Positions 1-8,745 of a DNA stretch of 64,000 nucleotides are shown here, in pieces. Position numbers and translations under genes: made by a program. The stretch comes from Raoultibacter phocaeensis. Lineage in GTDB: Bacteria > Actinomycetota > Coriobacteriia > Coriobacteriales > Eggerthellaceae. The notes beneath the pieces are model-generated. The model worked only from the letters and a program-made list of their open reading frames with translations. It was not told the origin of the DNA and searched no databases. The stretch spans positions 992,001 to 1,056,000 of the forward strand of contig NZ_CABDUX010000001.1 in the NCBI RefSeq assembly GCF_901411515.1. Reading direction: 5' to 3'. The number at the start of each line of letters is the position of its first letter. Within the stretch, counting starts at the first letter, position 1.

Positions 1-129
1 TGGGCTGAGCACTCTTCCCGTTGCAAACATGATGCAGTAAACCCATACCCAATGGAGCCCAAAGCCGATGCTCAAACTCGGGCTGATCGACATCTTGGCT
101 GCGGGTATTTCAATCGAGACTGTTTTCAT
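1..129 (-). CDS. N-terminal fragment of a membrane-anchored regulator (LuxR-type, putative)
   Basis: An open frame starts with ATG at 129 and runs off the left edge without a stop, giving 43 residues. A GAGGGG ribosome site lies 5 nt upstream of the ATG. After a polar start the peptide has a hydrophobic stretch containing GFGLHWVWVYCIMF (about residues 22-35). This resembles the first membrane helix of the multi-helix LuxR-type regulators common in Eggerthellaceae next to reductase genes; that match is from memory. It is divergent from the FAD reductase at 342, which supports a regulator-target pair. The DNA-binding domain lies outside the window, so the family call is an inference. Confidence 0.5.
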   Translation of the reverse strand, partial: MKTVSIEIPAAKMSISPSLSIGFGLHWVWVYCIMFATGRVLSP

Positions 130-160
130 GGAACCCCTCGCACTGCGCACATCCACCCAT

Positions 161-187
161 ACTACCGTACCATAGCACTACCGTGCC
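161..187. repeat. 11-bp direct repeat in a divergent promoter region
   Basis: ACTACCGTACC (161-171) recurs as ACTACCGTGCC (177-187) with a 16-bp period, between the truncated regulator and the reductase gene. Tandem spacing near one and a half helical turns could fit a regulator binding twice. No promoter elements are obvious around it. Confidence 0.35.
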
Positions 188-341
188 GATTCATCTAAAA
201 CAGGTGAAGCTAACGCCCAATATCACCTCCCTTACGGTATCTGAGTTTTCTCGCTCGTGACAGGATCGTTTTGGTCGTGCTTCGAAACGGATATCCGTGG
301 GAAACACGACGGGGAAAAGGGATACGAAACGGAGGATTACC

Positions 342-1991
342 ATGCACAATTTGGATCGAAGGAACTTCCTCAAGGGTGCGCTCGCCACCGGTGTTCTCGG
401 AGCAGCTGGCGTTTTAGGCGGATGTGCCGCTGGGGGGCAGGACAAGCCGGCCGCTGCTAACGAAGACGCAAACGTACCTGCCGATGGTGCGAGTGCGCCG
501 TCATACGAGATAGCGGAAACCAAAGACGTCGACGTTGTAGTCGTGGGCTCGGGCAACGCAGGCATGGCGGCTGCAGTCGAGGCGGCAAGCCTAGGCGCGA
601 AGACGCTCTTGCTTGAGAAGGAGGCCATTCTCGGCGGCAACGGCAACCACACGTACGGACCGAGCGGCTTTGACACCAAATACAGCAAAGCAGCGGGCGT
701 TGAATACGACTACCGCGAAGCAGTGGTGGAAGATCAGCGCATGTTCAACTACATTCCCAACATCCGCTACTACATCGACATGGCCGAAGCTTCATCGGAC
801 AACATCGACTGGGTAGCCGAGCACGGCGTTCCCATCTCAAGTGTGGTCGACAACTACAAAGGCGGCAACCCAACCATGCACTACTGGGGCGAGGATGGCG
901 GTACGATCGACCCCGTTCGCGGCCGCGTCGGCTCGGGTACCGTGTACATTGCCGGCATGCAGGCGACGGCCGAATCGCTCGGTGTGGAAATCCTCACGAG
1001 CACGCCGGCAGTCGATATCGTCATGGATGGTGCCGACGTGGTGGGCGTCGTCGCGCAGGATTCCAAGGGCAACTACATCCAGGTGAACGCAAAGGCGGTC
1101 ATGCTCGGAACGGGAGGTATCTGCGCGAGCGAGGAACTCATGACCAAGGTGGGGCGCGCCGACAGCGTGGTTTCCCCCTACACCTTCTCGCCGGGAACCA
1201 CGGGCGACGGCTATACGCTTTCCATGAAAGCCGGTGCGTTCGACATGCTCGGCTCGGTCGGGTTCATCGAGCAGCCGGCGTTCGCCGAAATGGGGCTCGC
1301 TGAGCAGAAGGCACGCGAGCAGAAGCTCGATTCGTCGTACTCGCCCAATAGAAACGACGAGCATCCGGTGTGGAACATTCTCAAGATGGGCAAGTGCATC
1401 TGGGTGAACGAAGAGGGCGAGCGGTTCGCTGACGAATCGGCTGCCAAGCCTGAGGGCGGCATTGCCGGCTGGGCTACGGGCGCAATCATGTCACAGCGGA
1501 AGAGCTTTGCCATCATCGACAAGGCGATCCAGGATATGCTCGGCCAGGACTGCATGGATCTCATGCTGAGCGCCAACGAGTTCAACACCAAGTTCCAGGC
1601 CGACACCCTCGAAGACCTTGCGAAGGCCATGGATATCGACTACACGACGCTCAAAGCGACGATCGATCGGTACAACGAAGTGTGCGCTGCGGGCGAGGAC
1701 GTCGACTTCGGGAAGTACGCCGACGGACTCGTGCCCATTGGCGAGGGTCCCTATTTCGCCACGCAGCTCGGCGTGAGCCCGCTCTGCTCCATCGGCGGGG
1801 TGCGCGTCAACCGTCAGATGCAGGCTGCCGACGTCAACTGGAATCCCATCAAGGGGCTCTACGTCATCGGCGTGGACAGCTTCCCGTTCTACACGCAGAT
1901 GTACTACTTCCAGCTTCCCGGAAGCGCCGTCGCCTACGAGCTCCATTCCGGACTTGTGGCTGCGCGCCATGCTGCAGAAAACCTGCTGTAA
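342..1991 (+). CDS. Tat-exported FAD-dependent reductase (fumarate reductase/urocanate reductase-like flavoprotein)
   Basis: The 549-residue protein begins at ATG 342, 6-7 nt after GGAGG; the longer frame from 297 lacks a ribosome site. The N-terminus carries a twin-arginine signal (RRNFLKG, residues 6-12) and an LGGC lipobox-like cysteine at about 28, so it should be exported folded and possibly lipid-anchored. A Rossmann FAD motif GSGNAG at 68-73 is followed by an acidic residue at the end of strand 2 (LLLEK). The C-terminus has the GSAVAYELHSGLVAARHA segment typical of FAD_binding_2 proteins. There is no haem or FMN-binding domain, unlike Shewanella flavocytochrome c. The substrate cannot be read from sequence; such proteins reduce unsaturated acids as anaerobic electron acceptors. 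Confidence 0.88.
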   Translation: MHNLDRRNFLKGALATGVLGAAGVLGGCAAGGQDKPAAANEDANVPADGASAPSYEIAETKDVDVVVVGSGNAGMAAAVEAASLGAKTLLLEKEAILGGNGNHTYGPSGFDTKYSKAAGVEYDYREAVVEDQRMFNYIPNIRYYIDMAEASSDNIDWVAEHGVPISSVVDNYKGGNPTMHYWGEDGGTIDPVRGRVGSGTVYIAGMQATAESLGVEILTSTPAVDIVMDGADVVGVVAQDSKGNYIQVNAKAVMLGTGGICASEELMTKVGRADSVVSPYTFSPGTTGDGYTLSMKAGAFDMLGSVGFIEQPAFAEMGLAEQKAREQKLDSSYSPNRNDEHPVWNILKMGKCIWVNEEGERFADESAAKPEGGIAGWATGAIMSQRKSFAIIDKAIQDMLGQDCMDLMLSANEFNTKFQADTLEDLAKAMDIDYTTLKATIDRYNEVCAAGEDVDFGKYADGLVPIGEGPYFATQLGVSPLCSIGGVRVNRQMQAADVNWNPIKGLYVIGVDSFPFYTQMYYFQLPGSAVAYELHSGLVAARHAAENLL

Positions 1992-2113
1992 ATTTTATCG
2001 TTCAGCGGCATCGGCCCCGCACCGCGTCTGCGGAGCGGGGTCTTTCTGTATAAGCAGTGCAAAGCCTGCTGAAACTTTCGCGCTTGTTCCCGCTACCTTC
2101 CCGCGCCCAACCC

Positions 2114-2926
2114 TTACGAAGCCGCCTTCTTGCTCCTGCTTCCGCCTGAGCGCTTGGGCTTGGGTTTCGTTTCCTTCAAGCTTGCGGAAAGCGCATCCAT
2201 GAGGTCGATGACGTTCGAAGGCTTTCCACCGGATTCCTTCGGTGCCACGACCTCTTTGCCCTCGATCTTCTCCTGGATGAGGTCGCGAAGCTTTTCTTGG
2301 TATGTATCCTTGTACTCCGAGGGGTCGAACGGCCGCTCGAGCTGTTCCACGAGATTTTCGGCGAGCGTAAGCTCCTTGTCGGAAATCTCGGGATGCCGTT
2401 CGGTTTTGGGCATGTCGCGGATTTCGCTTTCGTAGAACAACGTGATCAGCGCAAGCTCGTCGCCGTAAGGAACGAGCGCGAACAGGTCTTCGGAGTTGCC
2501 CATCACGGTTGTTCCGATGGCCACCTTGTTCTTCTCGACCATCGCGCGGCGCAGAAGTTCCAGTGCCTTTTCGCCGCCGTCCTGTGCGACCACTTGGTAG
2601 GATTTCTGGTAGTAGATAGGCGGGATCTCGTCGCGGTCGGCAAACTGATCGATGGCGATGGCCTTGTCTTTTTCGGTTTTGATCGAGTCGAGCTCTTCGT
2701 TGGTGACGACGACGTATTTGCCCTTCTCGTACTGATACCCCTTCACGATGTCCTCGGGCTCGAGCTCGCCCTTGCAGCTCGGGCACGTTTTCACGTACCG
2801 CACGCGGCTCATGCTTTCTTTCGCGAGCTGGTTGAAGCGGATTTCCTCTTGCCGGGTTGCGGCGTACAGCTCCACCGGTATGTAGACGAGGCCGAACGCG
2901 ATAGCGCCCTTTTTCGATGCGGCCAT
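2114..2926 (-). CDS. ku: Ku-family DNA end-binding protein
   Basis: A 270-residue bacterial Ku protein, the homodimeric ring that binds double-strand ends and recruits ligase D in non-homologous end joining. The start KKGAIAFGLVYIPVELY and the following RFNQLAKESMSRVRY are characteristic. A CPSC pair sits near residue 48. The C-terminus ends in a lysine-rich tail (KPKPKRSGGSRSKKAAS), as in many bacterial Ku proteins. I chose ATG 2926, with AGGTGA 5 nt upstream, over the GTG at 2935 that lies inside that ribosome site. No ligD lies nearby, so the partner must be encoded elsewhere. Confidence 0.92.
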   Translation of the reverse strand: MAASKKGAIAFGLVYIPVELYAATRQEEIRFNQLAKESMSRVRYVKTCPSCKGELEPEDIVKGYQYEKGKYVVVTNEELDSIKTEKDKAIAIDQFADRDEIPPIYYQKSYQVVAQDGGEKALELLRRAMVEKNKVAIGTTVMGNSEDLFALVPYGDELALITLFYESEIRDMPKTERHPEISDKELTLAENLVEQLERPFDPSEYKDTYQEKLRDLIQEKIEGKEVVAPKESGGKPSNVIDLMDALSASLKETKPKPKRSGGSRSKKAAS

Positions 2927-3071
2927 GTCGGTCACCTGCCTGTTCGGTAGGGGATAGGTAGGTTGATCGTAGCATTGCGTGCGCGTATGCGCAGTGCGTC
3001 GTACCGAATGGGAGCGATGCTGTTGCCGGATGGATACATCGAGGCAGGTTGATGCTTCCCTTCATGCGTTT

Positions 3072-3127
3072 GGAAGCCTTCGGGCGATGCTTCACTTCGG
3101 AGATACGGGAAGCCTTCGGGCGATGCT
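3072..3127. repeat. Two copies of a 20-bp direct repeat upstream of ku
   Basis: GGAAGCCTTCGGGCGATGCT occurs exactly at 3072-3091 and 3108-3127, a 36-bp period, between the Ku start and the left end of the IS element. Each copy contains the self-complementary core GAAGCCTTC. Function is unknown; it may be a short intergenic repeat family. Confidence 0.6.
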
Positions 3128-3227
3128 GTTCGAACAAAAGGAGGTGACATGTGGTCTGCGTGTTCCCGCGTGCCTTGATCTTGGCACAAAATTGGAGGTT
3201 GGGGGTGCGGCAGGATTCTTGGACTGC

Positions 3228-4673
3228 TCAGGCCGCCAGCCCGAGCCTCCTGCGGCGGCCCTCGATGGTCTCGCAGGTGGCCTTCTTCCCGTTCTCCCTG
3301 AACGTCTTGAGGCGGCCGTCATTGTACCACGTGATGTAGCGCGCGACGGCCTCGAATATCTCGGCGACGGGCGCCCCCGCGCGCACGAGCGAATGGAACG
3401 CCTCGACCTTCGCCCGGCCGAAGAAGCCCTCGCACGCCGCGTTGTCGGGGCTGTGCCCCTTGCGCGACATCGAGCGCACGAGGCCGGCCCCCTCGCACAG
3501 CGCGATCCACCCCTTCCAGCGGTAGTGCCCGCCGCGGTCGGAGTGGATGACGGGACGCTGGCCCTCCCGAAGCGTCGCTATCGCGTCGGCGAGCGTGGAG
3601 TTCGCGAGCTCGGCGTTGGGGCTCTCCGAGGCGCGCCAGGCGACGACCTTGCCGTCGAAGCAGTCGACGACGGCGGACAGGTAGCACTTGCCGTCGCGCC
3701 CCCGCATCTCGGTGATGTCGGTGAGCCACAGCTCGTTGGGCGCGTCCGCCGAGAAGTCGTGCCTCCCGTGCTCGCCGAGCAGCAGGTTCCCGGGCGCGTC
3801 CGACACCTCGCCCGCGTACGAGCTCCATCTCTTCTCCGACCTGGAGCACCGGGCGACGAGCCCCTGGCGCGCCATCGACTCGCGCACCCTGCGCTCGGGC
3901 GCGCGGACGCCGCCGGCCTCCAGCGCCGCCTTGAGGCGGCGGTAGCCGTAGATCCCGCCGTTCTCCGCGAAGGCCGCGGCCACGGCCCCGTCGAAGCCCC
4001 CGTCCGTCATGCCGGACGGGCTATCGAGCCTCGCCCGGTGGTAGAGGTAGGTGCTCTTCGAGATTCCCAAGAACGTCGAGATCCGGGCCAGGGAGCACCC
4101 GCAGTCCCGCCTCAGCCTCTCGCCTAACCCGACGAGCCGCCTCTTCGACAGGCTCGCCGGGCTTGCGGCTTTTGGGTCGCGCATCAGCTCCTTGTAGACG
4201 CTCACCTCGAAGAGCGCCTCCTCGAGCTCGGCCCGGAGGGCCTCGATCCGCCTGTCGTCCGATCCCGCCGCCTGCCCCATGCCCGGCTTCGCCCCCTCGT
4301 CCTCGCGCGGCGCGCCCTCCGCGCCGGTCTCGGACATGATAGCGCTTTTGCGGGCCTTCCTGCTCCAGACCGATATTATGCTCGCTTCGGCGATGCCGAG
4401 GCGGCGGGCGATGTGCGCGGGCTTCTCCCCGAGGCCGTAGAGGCGGACGGCCTCCGCCTTGGTGGCCTCGGGGTAGCGGGAGTGGGGCGCGTGCTCGGCG
4501 CGCCCCTTCACCCTGGGCATCTCCGCCGGCAGGGAGCCCTCCTCGGCCTGCTCCAGCCACCGCCTCAGCGACTCCCTGGACGGGGTCCCCCATTTCCGCT
4601 CGGCGGCGCGGGGCGTGAGCCCCTCGGCCCACATCGTCTCGACGTAGCGGACCTTCTCCCTTTCCGTGTACAT
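3228..4673 (-). CDS. IS3-family-like transposase, single continuous frame
   Basis: A 481-residue transposase. ATG 4673 follows GAGGAGGGAG by 5 nt. The N-terminal part looks like a helix-turn-helix OrfA module (TPRAAERKWG), then an HTH_21-like segment (SLARISTFLGISKSTYLYH). The integrase core follows: D in LWLTDIT, D in VIHSDRGGHY and E in DNAACEGFFGRAKVE, the DDE triad. IS3 elements usually encode OrfA and OrfB separately, joined by a -1 frameshift; here both parts are in one frame. Its base composition is markedly GC-rich compared with its AT-rich right flank. The frame is intact and the element may be active. Confidence 0.9.
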   Translation of the reverse strand: MYTEREKVRYVETMWAEGLTPRAAERKWGTPSRESLRRWLEQAEEGSLPAEMPRVKGRAEHAPHSRYPEATKAEAVRLYGLGEKPAHIARRLGIAEASIISVWSRKARKSAIMSETGAEGAPREDEGAKPGMGQAAGSDDRRIEALRAELEEALFEVSVYKELMRDPKAASPASLSKRRLVGLGERLRRDCGCSLARISTFLGISKSTYLYHRARLDSPSGMTDGGFDGAVAAAFAENGGIYGYRRLKAALEAGGVRAPERRVRESMARQGLVARCSRSEKRWSSYAGEVSDAPGNLLLGEHGRHDFSADAPNELWLTDITEMRGRDGKCYLSAVVDCFDGKVVAWRASESPNAELANSTLADAIATLREGQRPVIHSDRGGHYRWKGWIALCEGAGLVRSMSRKGHSPDNAACEGFFGRAKVEAFHSLVRAGAPVAEIFEAVARYITWYNDGRLKTFRENGKKATCETIEGRRRRLGLAA

Positions 4674-4848
4674 GCGGCTCCCTCCTCGCGGCCCCCGCGG
4701 GGGCCGCTCGATCGGTCGTGGACCGCCTGCCGGCGGTCCAACTTCCTGCCGCACCTCCGGTTTGACAATTAGGGAATATCATGCATTTGAGTTTTGATGA
4801 TTTTGAATTTCGCCATCAGGCATTTTATACGCTAAAAGTTCAGAAAGT

Positions 4849-4876
4849 ATTATGTATCTCACTACATAATTGTCAA
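4849..4876 (-). promoter_or_regulatory. Candidate promoter inside the right IS end, reading into the transposase
   Basis: On the minus strand TTGACA (4876-4871) is followed after 16 nt by CATAAT (4854-4849), close to the sigma-70 consensus. The -35 box lies within a 13-bp arm, TAATTGTCAAACC (4867-4879), that is inverted at 4759-4771 across an AT-rich gap. It points toward the transposase start about 180 nt away. Confidence 0.5.
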
Positions 4877-4893
4877 ACCTCGGATTTTGTGCC

Positions 4894-5221
4894 CGAATCG
4901 GGAAACTCGGGAACAGAAAGCGCATCTCAAGAGTGACATAGCACCAATCCCGTGCACAAATTGGCTATCTCGGGAACACGCCTTTCGTATCACAACCAAG
5001 ACGCAGCGTCATGCAACCAGCATGTTCCGTGAGGTGAATCTGCGACCTCCGTCGGCAGTATCCTCTGAGTCGTGCCTTTCCAATGCGGCGGGGTGGGCTT
5101 GGCAGGTGCGCCCCACCGGAAGTGGCGGGGCGCTACAAGAAAGCACCACCCAACCGCGCCATGCAAAAGCAGCTCAAAAATCAGACCAGTCAAAACCCGT
5201 CCGGCAGCCGCCGGATGAAAC
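4894..5221. other. Intergenic, no gene recognised
   Basis: Between the IS right end and the MerR gene. The open frame on the plus strand here has no ribosome site and no recognisable protein. A GC-rich hairpin (GCGCCCC at 5108-5114 pairing with GGGGCGC at 5127-5133) is the only structure noted. It lacks a T run, so it is not called a terminator. Confidence 0.4.
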
Positions 5222-6016
5222 CTATTTCGCGATGGGGAAGTACACCTCGGTGACGTAATCCTTCGGATCGACTTCGGGGCCGCCTTTCACATACGAGTCG
5301 AACGGACTGTTGGCAACGTGATAGCCGTTCTCGTCGATCCATTGCATAAGACCTGCATAGATTGCCGTGAACGCATCCGAATCGTAGGGTCCGACGAGCG
5401 TCGAGCACGCATGCAAGCCACCAGCGAGCTCGCGAGAACCCGGCGTGCCCGCAGCCACGGGAAGGGCAACTTCAATATCGGTGTGCTCAGCGTTGAAATC
5501 CTCGTCGTGATAAAAGGCCATCGGACCTCCGAGCGGCTGGAGGCCCTTCTTCCCTGCTGCGGCATACAGTTCGCCGAACAACTCCTGAAAATCTTGCACG
5601 CTGATGTTCTTGCGAATGCCGAAGATGGTTTGCGGTTCGCGTTCGACGGTGGTTACCGTGATGTTCTGTTCCATGATATCTACATTCCTTTCGAGTTTTT
5701 CAATGTCCTGCTCCATACGACGCAGCACGCGTTCGGTTTGGTCGCGTTCGCTTTCCATGAGGCGCTGCTTTTCAACGAGCTTTTGGGAAAGGGCAGTACT
5801 ATCGGGATTGGCCAAGTGCGCAGCGATTTCAGGCAGCGAGAACCCGTATGCCTTGAGCCGAAGGATCAAGCGCATCGTGCGGATTTGGCCGACTGTGTAA
5901 TAGCGATACCCGTTCTCGGCAACGTGGGCAGGCCGCAAAAGCCCGATGTCGTCGTAATGGCGCAGGGTTTTCTTCGTTACAAAACAAGTCCGGGAGAACT
6001 CTCCGATTGTCAACAT
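5222..6016 (-). CDS. MerR-family regulator with GyrI-like effector-binding domain
   Basis: 264 residues. Residues 1-70 form a MerR winged helix (MLTIGEFSRTCFVTKKTLRHYDD, NGYRYYTVGQI). A coiled coil (about 80-120, rich in E/K/R/L) leads to a C-terminal effector domain of the BmrR/GyrI type (about 128-264; GPYDSDAF, AYFPIAK-like end VYFPIAK). Such proteins bind hydrophobic or cationic small molecules and untwist a promoter with an over-long spacer. The upstream promoter has exactly such a spacer (6058-6088), so it probably controls itself. No target efflux gene is adjacent; the next gene leftward belongs to the IS. Confidence 0.88.
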   Translation of the reverse strand: MLTIGEFSRTCFVTKKTLRHYDDIGLLRPAHVAENGYRYYTVGQIRTMRLILRLKAYGFSLPEIAAHLANPDSTALSQKLVEKQRLMESERDQTERVLRRMEQDIEKLERNVDIMEQNITVTTVEREPQTIFGIRKNISVQDFQELFGELYAAAGKKGLQPLGGPMAFYHDEDFNAEHTDIEVALPVAAGTPGSRELAGGLHACSTLVGPYDSDAFTAIYAGLMQWIDENGYHVANSPFDSYVKGGPEVDPKDYVTEVYFPIAK

Positions 6017-6057
6017 AGGCTAGCCGTCTTTCATGCTTGGTCGAACGTTCGAGCTTC

Positions 6058-6088
6058 AGTATGGGGTATGCCCTAACGGGAATGTCAA
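6058..6088 (-). promoter_or_regulatory. MerR-type promoter with 19-bp spacer
   Basis: On the minus strand TTGACA (6088-6083) and CATACT (6063-6058) are separated by 19 bp, the elongated spacing that MerR activators correct by DNA distortion. The spacer contains the imperfect dyad GGGCATACCC. A perfect 12-bp palindrome, TCGAACGTTCGA (6041-6052), lies just downstream near the expected transcription start. Confidence 0.6.
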
Positions 6089-6276
6089 CGGGGGATTTAT
6101 GGTTAGTGATAAATTGATATGTTAATTATTCTAACAACTTGCTATAAGGATCGCTAAGAGTGAGTATAATTGTAAGCGATTATCATCAAAAGATGGAGCT
6201 GTAGATTGATCCAACTTCACACCATTCGGTTGCGCTATTCACCGTTGGATGTGTACTCTTTATAAGAAGGCTAAAC

Positions 6277-8622
6277 TTAGTTAGCATAATCATTTACTCT
6301 ACTTTCAGCGGTTTCATTAACTGCTTTTACGAAACAAGCATCAGTGGTTCGATGCGTGTTGCAGAGAGAAGACCAAATAGGAACAAGCCAACCGTCTGAC
6401 CACTCTAGGCAAAATAGTCCCTCATAGACATCAAGATCTCTTCCCCCATTTTTGATAGAGCTTTCGTATCCTATCGTGCCATTTTGTGGAATTATTGGTA
6501 TTGTCCATTTATCGTGCATTGATCTTGTTGCAGGAACTTTATATACAAACGACCCATGTTTTTTTATTTTTTCGAATAGTATCAGAGAAAGGCAAAAGAA
6601 AGCGCCGAATGACAGTACCATAAGAATTATCCAGGTGAAGTCAATGGCTATTCCGTAATTATTAACTATTTTATTAGAAACAATGATGCTGCCACTTTGG
6701 TCTACGCCTTCGGCAACACTAGTTATTTGCAGTATAACTACTAAGCCTAGTGCTAATAAGGATGAGGCAATTATCATGAACGCAGAAACCCACATCCATT
6801 CTTCGCTATGGCTGGTTCTTAACGTTTCCCATACTGACATTAGTCCAGCAAATGTTATCGCAGCAAAGAAAGCCGCAATATATTGGAAGTTATTGAATAA
6901 ATTGATGAGCCCAACGTTACCCTCCGAACCATCGCTATACATATATGATACACCAGCGTATGTAAGGAGGGCGAATGATAGTGCCGAAGCTATGCACAAT
7001 GACTGCAGTGCTCTATGGTCTCTATCCTCGTATTCAATCCTAAGAGCGGCATTGCAAAAGCCCCTTCCATTCTTGATATAGACACGAGAATTCTTTTGGT
7101 CGTAGCGATTGGTCATGGTCATTTTGGAAGCAATGAAATGCTTAGCTCTATCAGGGTCCGTACTTCGTAAGTTAGAGCCGGTAAAGTATGAGCCTTCGGG
7201 ACCTGAAAATGTGAGATGGTAGCTCTGCGCTCTATCTGCATTTCCTAGATTGTAGTAATAAACCAACCTATGTTTGGTAAACTGCCTTTTGATCCACATA
7301 ACAATCAGTCTTTTTTTATTATCTGTTTCACGAACTAGGGGAACAAGAGGGGTGTTGCGAATCACTGTGAGTGAACATTCGAGATTTGGATCAGCTAATT
7401 CTGGAAAAGCGGAGTGCTCGTTTCCTTGATAATGTTTTCTTATTATGGCTCTTACGCAAACTGGCTTAACTCTTTCAAACATTAACAATAGCTCCTCAAG
7501 GATGGCTTGTGTTTCACAGTCCAGGTCAGAATCAACAATTGGTGAACTGGTGTTTGGTAAATCATTCATTATGAACGCAGCAAATTCCTTTGCTTTATTT
7601 TGATTTGCTCCAGAGCAATTTCCTTCTGTACAAAAAAGACAAGACAATGATTCAGCTAAAACATCTTCCGTTTCGGCATCATTGAGCCGATATAGCGGAT
7701 TGCCGTCAGTGTCAATAAATTCTAATTCCGAGGTCAGTTCTTTCTTGCTTCGAAGGACAACAGGGATAATTATGCTATTTCTGGATGCACTATCTATAGG
7801 TATGCAAATGTCCATTTTTGATTTAATACGGTAGAAACCTCTAGAAGGAGATATATCCTCGTGTAGTCTTTTTGTATAAACCGCTGGCCTCATCAACATT
7901 GACAAAAAGAAATCCACATCGTGCGTTTTCGAATTATCGCCAGTAGCGCAAGCGCAGTGATGCGATGCTAGGTTTACGGCATCGTTCAAGGGCCCTTGAA
8001 AGTGTTTTTTAAACTGTTCCTCCTCGATTACTCTTGAGAACACCCACCTATTGACCTGAGACACTTCGTGCACATAGGCCCATACTGCGAGCAAGGAAAA
8101 CCCAATTAACAGGCAAACTGAAAGAACAAGAAACCAGATCGGCTCGTTACCATCGCGTATGTGCCAAAGAATAGTGGCATAAAGGTATATACAGCACGCG
8201 ACCAATGAACAAAGAGAAACCAAGATTGGTTCCCGCCATTTTAGATAGCTATTGGTATCATTTATTCTTTTGTTCAGAATTCTTCGTGCAAGCAACGCCA
8301 TAAGCGCTAAAACGCAGAGAAACAAGACTTGAGGTAATAATGTTTCATAAAGCCATATATTAGTAAGGATCAAATATATTATGATAATTAAAATAGCAAA
8401 AATTAAGGAAAAATAAGAGCTATTTTCGCGGAACTGATCTGCTGTAAAAGATTTTTTCCAAGCCGATAAAAGAATGGTAGTAAGAGGAGAAATTGTTGCT
8501 CCCATTCCCGAATAAACTACGAAAATCCCCCAATCGAACATGCCGTTAATGACAATACCAGTAAAAACAATAGAAGGGCCAACCAATTGAATTAGACAAA
8601 ATGGAATGATTGCTTGCCCCAC
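6277..8622 (-). CDS. Large uncharacterised membrane protein in an AT-rich island
   Basis: 781 residues, family not recognised. About six hydrophobic segments fill the first 185 residues. A soluble region of some 350 residues follows, with cysteine-rich patches (HHCACATGD; CLFCTEGNC). About four more helices occupy roughly 550-690, and a soluble tail closes the protein. The soluble core contains YYYNLGNADRAQSYHLTF, which looks like a beta-sandwich. Composition is clearly lower in GC than its neighbours, and codons such as ATA and AGA are frequent, suggesting horizontal acquisition. It is followed by a DUF5131 gene in the same direction but over 120 nt away. Function is unknown; a sensory or surface role is possible. 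Confidence 0.75.
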   Translation of the reverse strand: MGQAIIPFCLIQLVGPSIVFTGIVINGMFDWGIFVVYSGMGATISPLTTILLSAWKKSFTADQFRENSSYFSLIFAILIIIIYLILTNIWLYETLLPQVLFLCVLALMALLARRILNKRINDTNSYLKWREPILVSLCSLVACCIYLYATILWHIRDGNEPIWFLVLSVCLLIGFSLLAVWAYVHEVSQVNRWVFSRVIEEEQFKKHFQGPLNDAVNLASHHCACATGDNSKTHDVDFFLSMLMRPAVYTKRLHEDISPSRGFYRIKSKMDICIPIDSASRNSIIIPVVLRSKKELTSELEFIDTDGNPLYRLNDAETEDVLAESLSCLFCTEGNCSGANQNKAKEFAAFIMNDLPNTSSPIVDSDLDCETQAILEELLLMFERVKPVCVRAIIRKHYQGNEHSAFPELADPNLECSLTVIRNTPLVPLVRETDNKKRLIVMWIKRQFTKHRLVYYYNLGNADRAQSYHLTFSGPEGSYFTGSNLRSTDPDRAKHFIASKMTMTNRYDQKNSRVYIKNGRGFCNAALRIEYEDRDHRALQSLCIASALSFALLTYAGVSYMYSDGSEGNVGLINLFNNFQYIAAFFAAITFAGLMSVWETLRTSHSEEWMWVSAFMIIASSLLALGLVVILQITSVAEGVDQSGSIIVSNKIVNNYGIAIDFTWIILMVLSFGAFFCLSLILFEKIKKHGSFVYKVPATRSMHDKWTIPIIPQNGTIGYESSIKNGGRDLDVYEGLFCLEWSDGWLVPIWSSLCNTHRTTDACFVKAVNETAESRVNDYAN

Positions 8623-8745
8623 AATAACCCCTTAGCGATCGACAACTAATAAGCTATATATTACCAGTAAAGTCAACGAATAACATTAAAACAAACACTT
8701 AATGGCATAATGCTATGTATAGGGTGTTATAGACTAACGTGCTGT

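Larger units (their letters stand above)
3183..4893 (-). mobile_element. IS3-like insertion sequence, apparently complete (about 1.7 kb)
   Basis: The ends are inverted: GGCACAAAAT-N2-GAGGTT at 3183-3200 matches the reverse complement of 4876-4893 at 16 of 18 positions. Inside them is a second inverted pair around GGTGCGGCAGGA (about 3206-3217 and its complement at about 4744-4755). The element carries one transposase frame, with the terminal arms 28 and 203 nt from its stop and start. No target duplication is evident at these ends, so the exact boundary may be a few bases off. Members of this family normally duplicate 3-4 bp. Confidence 0.75.

Noticed and set aside
3228-4673. Programmed frameshift in the IS3 transposase
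   Set aside because: The frame is continuous from the HTH part to the DDE domain, so no shift is needed here.
5108-5133. GC-rich hairpin as a terminator before the MerR gene
   Set aside because: No T run on either side and no gene ends nearby in the right orientation.
4887-5258. Plus-strand frame of 123 residues after the IS
   Set aside because: It starts inside the IS end, lacks a ribosome site, overlaps the MerR stop and has no recognisable pattern.
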